Positions 1 to 4,973 of a DNA stretch of 9,051 bases are shown here, piece after piece; position 1 is the stretch's first letter, and each line of letters begins with the position of its first letter. A program made the position numbers and the translations under genes. Below the pieces are notes generated by a model. It was not told the DNA's origin. It was given only the letters and a program-made list of their open reading frames with translations, and did no database searches. Source of the DNA: Desulfobacteraceae bacterium UBA2230 (lineage in GTDB: Bacteria; Desulfobacterota; Desulfobacteria; Desulfobacterales; Desulfosarcinaceae); the NCBI GenBank assembly GCA_002348005.1, contig DDYQ01000121.1, forward strand, positions 1 to 9,051, written 5' to 3'.

Positions 1-9
1 GTGCGGTAA

Positions 10-37
10 CGGCGGGAGGCCTGAGGATGAACCGCCG
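10..37. repeat. Short inverted repeat downstream of the glycosyltransferase gene
   Basis: CGGCGG at 10-15 and CCGCCG at 32-37 are perfect 6-bp inverted arms separated by 16 nt, just beyond the stop codon of the minus-strand gene. The right arm also sits within the 10-bp palindrome CCGCCGGCGG at 32-41. It could form a weak hairpin at the 3' end of the transcript, but no T-run follows on the minus strand. I do not call it an intrinsic terminator. The rest of positions 1-60 shows no gene that I can support. Confidence 0.3.
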
Positions 38-60
38 GCGGCAAATAGATGCGTCTGACA

Positions 61-1377
61 CTATCGGGGTTTTCCCGGAAAACCGCGGCTTCCGGAATAC
101 AGGGGGGCCATGCGGGAAGGGGGCACGCCCAAAAAGCATCCGGCGGCAATGGCATAATTGATCATCGTGGTGCGCAGGAGACCCATGCTGCGCCAGCGCC
201 GGCCCGATGTAACGGCATATCCGGGTGCAAGGGCCAGGCGCCCCGTTTTCAACACCCGGCGCACCAGCAAAAGGTCCTCGGCGATGGGGACGTCGGGAAA
301 TCCGCCCAGGCGCCGAAACACTTGGTTGCGCAGAAACAGGGCCTGATCACCGTACGGCAGCCTCAAAACGGATGCGCGCAGGCCGACCATGCGCTCGACA
401 AGACGCATGCCGCGATGATCGTAGTCGGTCCTGAAGCGGAAAGCCCCCAGGGTCACCCCTGCATCGATCAAAGCTTCGAAGATCTGGGCGTCGAAATCCT
501 GTGGCAGGTGCGTGTCGGCATGCAGAAAGAGCAATACCCCGCCGCGAGCCAGCGCAGCCCCGGCATTCTGCTGCCCGGCCCGGCCGGGAGATGTCACCGT
601 CACCCGCGCACCGGCGCTTCGCGCCAGCGCGGCCGTGCCGTCGCGGCTGCCGCCATCCGCCACGATCACCTCCATGTCGGCACGCCGGGAGTCGAACCGG
701 GCCAGAGTAGGCCCGATGGCGTCGCTTTCGTTAAGGGTCGGAATCACGACACTGAGATAGGGATCCATCCGCCATTCGGCAGGCAGTCGGGACAAGTCCT
801 CGGGACGGTCCACATCGCCCAGCGGCTTCAGCAGCGAAATGGAGAGCGCGTTGCGCCGGGCGGCGTCCAGGGTGAGGGCCAGCACCTGCGCCGACCCCCA
901 GGGCATATCGTCAAAAATGGGCACCGGACGACGCACGCCCACCAGATAGTAGCCGCCGTCCAGGCTTGGCCCCAGCACCACATCGTGTTCGGCAAGGGCC
1001 GCGAATGCCTGGCTCAGAATCCGGGGGCTCAGATCCGGAATATCAGTGCCCGCCAGAACGACCTGCCGGGCACCCTGACGCAAGGCCTGTGCAAGGGCGC
1101 ACTGCATGCGCCGGCCCAGCTCGCCGGGCTCCTGAGGGTGAATATCCACCGTCCGGCCGGCCAGCCAGCGACGCATGCGGGCCGGTGAAGCGTCGCTGTA
1201 GCTGAATCGAACCGGCGCAAGGCGCGTAGCGATGAACGTGTCAAGCGCCCTCTCGCTCAAGCGGCGGTGCAGATCGGCAGCCCCGAGGGGTCCAAGCCGG
1301 GTGATCAGGCGTGTTTTGGCACGCCCGACAACCGGATAGCGGCCAAAGAGTATCAGACGGCGTTCGGCCTTGATCAT
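61..1377 (-). CDS. DUF2064-GT2 fusion glycosyltransferase (TIGR04282 + TIGR04283 type)
   Basis: A 438-residue protein made of two enzyme domains. Residues 1 to about 200 look like DUF2064/TIGR04282, a nucleotidyltransferase-like fold: KTRL at 21-24, GTDIP at 110-114, and LGPSLDGGYY at 135-144. Residues about 207-438 are a family 2 glycosyltransferase of the TIGR04283 type: IPTLNE at 212-217, DGGSRDGT at 241-248, the acidic HADT motif at 286-289, GDQ at 343-345, ED at 367-368 and RRW at 393-395. Both families are annotated in arsenosugar biosynthesis and are often separate neighbouring genes; here they join with almost no linker. Met204 lies at the junction, so an internal start for the second domain is possible, but no good ribosome binding site precedes it. 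The ATG at 1377 has AGGAA about 9 nt upstream. No signal peptide is seen, so it is probably cytoplasmic. No arsM or arsS partner is visible, so the arsenosugar role is inferred from family only. The domain assignment is firm; the substrate is unknown. Confidence 0.85.
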   Translation of the reverse strand: MIKAERRLILFGRYPVVGRAKTRLITRLGPLGAADLHRRLSERALDTFIATRLAPVRFSYSDASPARMRRWLAGRTVDIHPQEPGELGRRMQCALAQALRQGARQVVLAGTDIPDLSPRILSQAFAALAEHDVVLGPSLDGGYYLVGVRRPVPIFDDMPWGSAQVLALTLDAARRNALSISLLKPLGDVDRPEDLSRLPAEWRMDPYLSVVIPTLNESDAIGPTLARFDSRRADMEVIVADGGSRDGTAALARSAGARVTVTSPGRAGQQNAGAALARGGVLLFLHADTHLPQDFDAQIFEALIDAGVTLGAFRFRTDYDHRGMRLVERMVGLRASVLRLPYGDQALFLRNQVFRRLGGFPDVPIAEDLLLVRRVLKTGRLALAPGYAVTSGRRWRSMGLLRTTMINYAIAAGCFLGVPPSRMAPLYSGSRGFPGKPR

Positions 1378-1631
1378 CGGCGAGCGTTCCTGTTGACGGA
1401 TGCGTTGAAGCTACCATAATCGTGGGGCGCTGTACACCTCCCCCCGGCGCAACTGACCGCAATGGCGCATTGATTCAGCGTTTCCGGTCCGGTGCCGAAA
1501 CCGGTGGCGCGGATCATTTCAGCCGCGTTCGGGGAGAGGCCGGAACCGGCGTTCGCAAGCAGGATCGAACACGCTCCTCTGCCGACAGGTCCGGATGCCG
1601 GCGGTCGAGTTATTGCCGGGCATAATTCAAT

Positions 1632-1659
1632 TTGACTTTTTGCCGCCGGTGAAGAAAAT
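1632..1659 (+). promoter_or_regulatory. Candidate sigma-70 promoter for the hydrolase gene
   Basis: TTGACT at 1632-1637 matches five of six bases of the -35 consensus. It is followed after 16 nt by GAAAAT at 1654-1659, a four-of-six match to the -10 consensus. The area around 1620-1640 is clearly more AT-rich than its surroundings. Transcription would start near 1666, giving a leader of about 57 nt before the ATG at 1723. This is a pattern match only. Confidence 0.4.
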
Positions 1660-1702
1660 TTCGGGTGCAGCCGCGGGCTGAGAAAACGGCGGCAGGCGGG
1701 TG

Positions 1703-1717
1703 TCTCCCCCGGGGAGA
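1703..1717 (+). promoter_or_regulatory. Palindrome overlapping the Shine-Dalgarno sequence of the hydrolase gene
   Basis: TCTCCCC and GGGGAGA flank a single C, forming a near-perfect palindrome six bases before the ATG at 1723. As RNA it could fold into a five-pair stem (1703-1707 with 1713-1717) with a five-base loop. The GGGGAG that serves as the ribosome binding site lies in its 3' half, so the fold would hide the site. Whether it regulates translation is inference. Confidence 0.4.
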
Positions 1718-1722
1718 GAAAC

Positions 1723-2337
1723 ATGGACCAGTATGACAGTTACCAGAATCTAAAAATCAATGAGCGCCAGGGAATCGACTATCGCATCCGCTGGCGGCTG
1801 GGCGACTCCGGCATCGCCGTGCTCAGCATCCACGGCGGGGGTATCGAGCCGGGGACGACCCGCATCGCCAATGTCATCGCCGGACCGGAGCATACGTTTT
1901 ACGCGTTCGAGGGGATTAAAAAAAGCGGCAATTTCATGCTGCACATCACCAGCACCCGTTTTGACGAACCAACGGCCATGGAGATCGTTTGCGCGTCCGA
2001 CATCATCATCTCCATCCATGGATGTGCGGATGCGGAACCGCTGGTTCATCTCGGCGGACTGGACTTGGAATTGCGGGATCGGATCGCTGAATCCCTGCGG
2101 GAGTGCGGCTTTCGGAGTCTGGCCGGGGCGGACTCGCCCTTCGGCGGCATCGATCAGGAGAACGTCTGCAACTTATGCGGCAGGGGCATGGGGGTGCAGC
2201 TGGAAATCAGCCGCGGACTGCGCACCATGATGTTCCGCGACCTCACAGCGGAAGGCCGCTGCTTTCCCACCGAAGTATTGTTTCGTTTCGCCCGGGCGGT
2301 CAGGGAAGCGATTTCACCTTTTGCGATTGGCGCCTGA
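1723..2337 (+). CDS. Poly-gamma-glutamate hydrolase family protein (PF05908-like zinc hydrolase)
   Basis: A 204-residue protein resembling the phage-type poly-gamma-glutamate hydrolases (PghP family, DUF867/PF05908), a zinc-dependent group with a carboxypeptidase-like fold that cuts gamma-glutamyl polymers. The family pattern is visible throughout. SIHGGGIEPGT at 35-45 would supply metal ligands His37 and Glu42. IISIHGC at 95-101 would supply His99. GVQLEIS at 157-163 would supply the catalytic glutamate Glu161. The ligand assignments are inferred from the family pattern. The length is close to that of the single-domain phage enzymes. There is no signal peptide or membrane segment, so it appears cytoplasmic. 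The start is supported by GGGGAG six to seven bases upstream. It is followed by a 185-nt gap, so it is probably a separate unit from the exporter genes. No phage genes are nearby. The true substrate could be another gamma-glutamyl or peptide compound. Confidence 0.8.
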   Translation: MDQYDSYQNLKINERQGIDYRIRWRLGDSGIAVLSIHGGGIEPGTTRIANVIAGPEHTFYAFEGIKKSGNFMLHITSTRFDEPTAMEIVCASDIIISIHGCADAEPLVHLGGLDLELRDRIAESLRECGFRSLAGADSPFGGIDQENVCNLCGRGMGVQLEISRGLRTMMFRDLTAEGRCFPTEVLFRFARAVREAISPFAIGA

Positions 2338-2459
2338 CGCCTTCCGCACCGCACGCCCCCCACAACCGGCGCAAAATTCCAACATTGGGCGAAGAATCGC
2401 CGGTTGGGCATGCCCCACGCGCAAAAACACGGCCCTGTGGCCATACGGCAACCCGTAAT

Positions 2460-2465
2460 TATATT
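2460..2465 (+). promoter_or_regulatory. Weak -10-like element before the ABC exporter genes
   Basis: The 185-nt gap at 2338-2522 contains an AT-rich patch at about 2457-2469. Within it, TATATT matches five of six bases of the -10 consensus, but no acceptable -35 lies at the right distance. The gap also holds the 10-bp palindrome GGGCATGCCC at 2406-2415. I see no small gene or clear terminator there, so the exporter promoter remains uncertain. Confidence 0.25.
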
Positions 2466-2522
2466 CAATCGTCTCCATCGCGCCTGAACCTTCAAGGCGC
2501 ATTCACCGAAGGAAACGAAAGC

Positions 2523-3437
2523 GTGCAAACAGATGTCATCGAAGCCCGGGAACTGGTCAAACGCTTTGGCGAGTTTACCGCTGTCGCCGGGGTTGGTTTT
2601 AACGTGCGCAGCGGCGAATTCTTCGGGCTGCTGGGTCCCAACGGCGCGGGCAAGACCTCGGTGATCCGCATGATTTACGGCTTTTCGCCGGTGACCAGCG
2701 GCACCATGCAGGTCTTTGGAATGGATATCGAAACCGACTGGCGCGCGATACGCTCGCGATTGGGCGTTTGCCAGCAGGAAAATACTCTGGACCCTGATCT
2801 GACCGTCGAGCAGAATCTGGTTCTTTATGCCCGCTACTTCAATATCGAGCGGGCCGAGGCCCGCAGACGCGCTGATGCGCAGCTCGAATTCTTCGCCCTG
2901 AACAGCAAACGCCACGCCAAGGTCATGGAGCTCTCCGGCGGTCTCGCACGCCGCCTGCAGCTGGCGCGGGCGCTGATGGCCGAGCCGGACCTGCTCATCC
3001 TGGACGAACCCACCACCGGTCTGGACCCGCAGTCCAGACATCAGGTCTGGGACCGGCTGTTCGAGCTCAAAAAGCGCGGCCTGACCATGCTGCTGACGAC
3101 CCACTACATGGATGAGGCCGAGAGTCTCTGCGACCGCCTGGTGATCATGGACCACGGTCGGATCATCGCCGAAGGCCGGCCGCACAGCCTGGTCGCCAAG
3201 CATGCGGCGGAAAGCGTCATCGAGATCGAAGGGCCCGGCGAAGCGCTTAAACGCTATGTTCAAGAACGCGAGGTCAGGCACGACGACCTCGGTGGGCGGA
3301 TGCTCATCTACGCCGACGCGAACGGCGAACTGGAGAACGAAGTCCGCACACGATTCTGCGTGGAGTCCTGCCGCTTTCGCGCGGGAAACCTGGAAGACGT
3401 GTTCCTGCGCCTGACCGGAAGGGAGTTGCGCGAATGA
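2523..3437 (+). CDS. ABC-2 type transporter, ATP-binding subunit (NodI-like)
   Basis: A 304-residue ATPase that would power export through the membrane protein encoded next. All nucleotide-binding motifs are present and look intact: Walker A GPNGAGKT at 38-45, Q-loop Gln85, signature LSGGL at 137-141, Walker B LLILDEP at 157-163 followed by the D-loop, and switch His194. The body and the ending GNLEDVFLRLTGRELRE resemble NodI and the related DrrA-type exporters. The frame stays open far upstream, over the previous gene, but that part is a shadow. GTG at 2523 is the start because AAGGA lies nine bases upstream and the family homology begins about eight codons in. The stop overlaps the permease start by four bases (ATGA), indicating translational coupling. 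NodI exports lipochitooligosaccharides in rhizobia. No nod genes are present, so the cargo is unknown and no symbol is assigned. Confidence 0.92.
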   Translation: MQTDVIEARELVKRFGEFTAVAGVGFNVRSGEFFGLLGPNGAGKTSVIRMIYGFSPVTSGTMQVFGMDIETDWRAIRSRLGVCQQENTLDPDLTVEQNLVLYARYFNIERAEARRRADAQLEFFALNSKRHAKVMELSGGLARRLQLARALMAEPDLLILDEPTTGLDPQSRHQVWDRLFELKKRGLTMLLTTHYMDEAESLCDRLVIMDHGRIIAEGRPHSLVAKHAAESVIEIEGPGEALKRYVQEREVRHDDLGGRMLIYADANGELENEVRTRFCVESCRFRAGNLEDVFLRLTGRELRE

Positions 3438-4225
3438 GAAATCTCAAGCTCAGCGCCATTTCCTTCCGCTTCCGCCATGTCTGGTTCAGAAATCTGATCA
3501 CGTACCGCCGTATCTGGAGGGTCAACTTCCTGGTGCCGCTGCTGGAACCCGGTTTCTACATCCTGGCATTCGGGTTGGGCTTCTCGGGGCTCATCGGCGC
3601 CGTGGAGTATGCCGGGCTGCGCCTTGAGTACACCCGCTTCATAGCCCCGGCCCTGATCGCCACGGCCTGCATGTGGAACGCGTTTTTCGAAACCACCTAC
3701 ACGTCGTTCGTGCGCATGTACTATCAGAAAACCTTCGACGGCATCCTGGCCACGCCGATCAGCATCGAAGAGATCATCGTCGCGGAGATCGTGTGGGCCG
3801 CGACCAAGGCCGCCGCCGCCGTGGCGGTCATGCTGGCCGTGCTCATTCCCCTGGGCTACGCCGATTTCCCCAGCGCGCTCATGTGCATTCCCATCGCCTT
3901 CCTCGGTGGGCTGGCCTTCGCCGCCATCGGCATGTTCTTTACCGGCGTCATCCCCTCGATCGACATGTTCAACCTGCCCATCTTTCTGTTCATCACGCCG
4001 ATGTTCCTGTTCTCGGGCACCTTTTTCCCCGTATCGGGCATTCCGGACTGGGCCGCAATCTTCTCGCTCGTCTTCCCGCTCTACCACCTGGTGGAGCTGA
4101 CGCGCTACTTCAGCATCGGTGCCATGGAGTCGAATGCACTTTTCAATATCGCATATCTTCTTCTCTTCTCCGCCGTCTTCAGCTGGCTGGCGCTTCTGGC
4201 CATGCGGCGGCGGCTGATCAAATAG
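3434..4225 (+). CDS. ABC-2 type transporter, permease subunit (NodJ-like)
   Basis: A 263-residue inner-membrane protein forming the channel for the preceding ATPase. About six hydrophobic segments are visible, near residues 31-52, 69-90, 117-140, 147-170, 181-203 and 236-256, as expected for an ABC-2 permease. The stretch MYYQKTFDGILATPIS at 95-110, and PLYHLVELTR at 215-224 before the last segment, follow the NodJ/ABC-2 pattern. The length is typical of NodJ-like proteins. The ATG overlaps the stop of the ATPase gene, so the two are surely co-translated; the complex would be two ATPases with two permeases. The protein ends with a basic tail (MRRRLIK). The exported substrate cannot be read from sequence. 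Related systems move lipids, glycolipids or drugs. Confidence 0.9.
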   Translation: MRNLKLSAISFRFRHVWFRNLITYRRIWRVNFLVPLLEPGFYILAFGLGFSGLIGAVEYAGLRLEYTRFIAPALIATACMWNAFFETTYTSFVRMYYQKTFDGILATPISIEEIIVAEIVWAATKAAAAVAVMLAVLIPLGYADFPSALMCIPIAFLGGLAFAAIGMFFTGVIPSIDMFNLPIFLFITPMFLFSGTFFPVSGIPDWAAIFSLVFPLYHLVELTRYFSIGAMESNALFNIAYLLLFSAVFSWLALLAMRRRLIK

Positions 4226-4246
4226 TCTCCCGCCGCTTTGCGGTGC

Positions 4247-4274
4247 TTGACGGCCGGCGCGTTTCCGGTTAAAT
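4247..4274 (+). promoter_or_regulatory. Candidate sigma-70 promoter for the pab operon
   Basis: TTGACG at 4247-4252 matches five of six bases of the -35 consensus. TTAAAT at 4269-4274 follows after 16 nt and matches four of six bases of the -10 consensus. It lies 22 nt beyond the permease stop. Transcription would start near 4281, about 85 nt upstream of the pabA ATG, so the transcript would pass through the hairpin at 4320-4347 before reaching the gene. Confidence 0.5.
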
Positions 4275-4319
4275 GATGTGGATCGCGTTCAGATGTGTGA
4301 GTTATGCCCTAGGTCCTCG

Positions 4320-4353
4320 ACCACCCAGGCTCACCTGTGGTGGTTTTCTGTTT
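4320..4353 (+). terminator. Terminator-like hairpin in the pabA leader (possible attenuator)
   Basis: ACCACCCAGG at 4320-4329 pairs with CCTG (4334-4337) plus GGTGGT (4339-4344). This makes a ten-pair stem with one bulged T at 4338 and a four-base CTCA loop. It runs straight into TTT, then CTGTTT to 4353, the shape of a Rho-independent terminator reading on the plus strand. It ends only about 12 nt before the pabA ATG. It could end transcripts from the exporter operon. Because the candidate pabA promoter lies upstream of it, it could equally act as an attenuator inside the pabA leader. An alternative small hairpin, GGTC (4312-4315) with GACC (4319-4322), would compete for its left arm. Confidence 0.6.
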
Positions 4354-4364
4354 CGGGGGCTTCG

Positions 4365-4973
4365 ATGGCGCGTCTGTTGATGATCGACAACTACGATTCG
4401 TTCACCTTCAACCTGGTGCAGATGTTCCGCCGCTACCCGCTGGAGGTGATCGTCGCCCGCAACGACGCCATCGACCTGAACGAAGCCGAGGCGCTGGCCC
4501 CCGACTATATCGTGATCAGCCCCGGACCGCGCGATCCGCAGCACGCCGGCGTCTCCATGCGCCTCATGGCGCAATGGCATCGAAAAATCCCCATCCTGGG
4601 TGTCTGCCTGGGCATGCAGTGCCTCAACGAAGTCTTCGGCGGCCGCACGGTCCGCTCGCCGCAGCCCCTGCACGGCAAGACCAGCGCCGTTCACCTAGCC
4701 GGCCGGGCGTTGTTCGCCGGTCTGCCGTCACCGTTCCAGGCCGCCCGCTATCACTCACTCGCGGTTGCGCCCGATAACCGGCAGGCGTGTTTGACGATCA
4801 CGGCGCGCAGCGAAGACGGCATCATCATGGGGCTTTCGCACCGCACCCACCCTCTGCACGGGGTCCAGTTTCATCCGGAGAGTTTTCTCACCGAGCACGG
4901 GTTCCGGCTGATCGAAAATTTTCTTCGGCTGGGCCCTATGGAGACACGTTGTGAACCTGTTCGATCATCCTGA
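4365..4973 (+). CDS. pabA: Aminodeoxychorismate synthase, glutamine amidotransferase subunit (PabA)
   Basis: A 202-residue class I glutamine amidotransferase that releases ammonia from glutamine for the synthase encoded next. The catalytic triad is complete: Cys81 in GVCLGMQ, with His170 and Glu172 in FHPES. MIDNYDSFTFNLVQMF at 6-21 and SPGPRDP at 52-58 are typical of PabA/TrpG; the usual second glycine of SPGPG is Arg56 here. PabA and TrpG proteins are nearly indistinguishable, and some serve both pathways. The PabA call rests on the adjoining PabB-PabC gene. ATG 4365 is chosen because the family begins a few residues later; the frame continues upstream without homology. The ribosome binding site is weak (GGGGG five bases upstream). 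The last 23 nt overlap the next gene, so the two subunits are likely translationally coupled. Confidence 0.92.
   Translation: MARLLMIDNYDSFTFNLVQMFRRYPLEVIVARNDAIDLNEAEALAPDYIVISPGPRDPQHAGVSMRLMAQWHRKIPILGVCLGMQCLNEVFGGRTVRSPQPLHGKTSAVHLAGRALFAGLPSPFQAARYHSLAVAPDNRQACLTITARSEDGIIMGLSHRTHPLHGVQFHPESFLTEHGFRLIENFLRLGPMETRCEPVRSS

Larger units (their letters stand above)
1378..1722. other. Divergent intergenic region, no gene recognised
   Basis: A 345-nt gap between the minus-strand glycosyltransferase gene and the plus-strand hydrolase gene. A minus-strand frame stays open across it, but its translation resembles no family I know and is rich in G, P, R, S and A, as chance frames in GC-rich DNA are. 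I see no tRNA-like fold. The visible signals are a possible plus-strand promoter near 1632-1659 and an RBS-overlapping palindrome at 1703-1717. It should also hold the promoter of the glycosyltransferase gene. A minus-strand TATGGT about 30 nt upstream of that start is a weak -10 candidate with no convincing -35. Confidence 0.6.

Noticed and set aside
49..1188. Plus-strand open frame of 379 codons
   Set aside because: Antisense to the well-supported glycosyltransferase fusion; the translation has no recognisable family and shows the His/Gln/Arg/Gly-rich composition of a GC-rich shadow frame.
2406..2415. Palindrome GGGCATGCCC before the exporter genes
   Set aside because: Ten bases of GC-rich palindrome are expected by chance at this composition, with no second copy or promoter to anchor it.
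2103..2522. N-terminal extension of the ABC ATPase over the end of the hydrolase gene
   Set aside because: It would overlap the hydrolase in another frame, has no family similarity, and the GTG at 2523 has a good ribosome binding site just before the conserved domain.
2154..3281. Minus-strand open frame of 375 codons opposite the hydrolase and ATPase genes
   Set aside because: Overlaps two strongly supported genes and has no domain pattern.
4278..4364. Upstream in-frame extension of pabA
   Set aside because: The extra 29 residues have no similarity to amidotransferases and would place coding sequence through a terminator-like hairpin; the family starts a few residues after ATG 4365.
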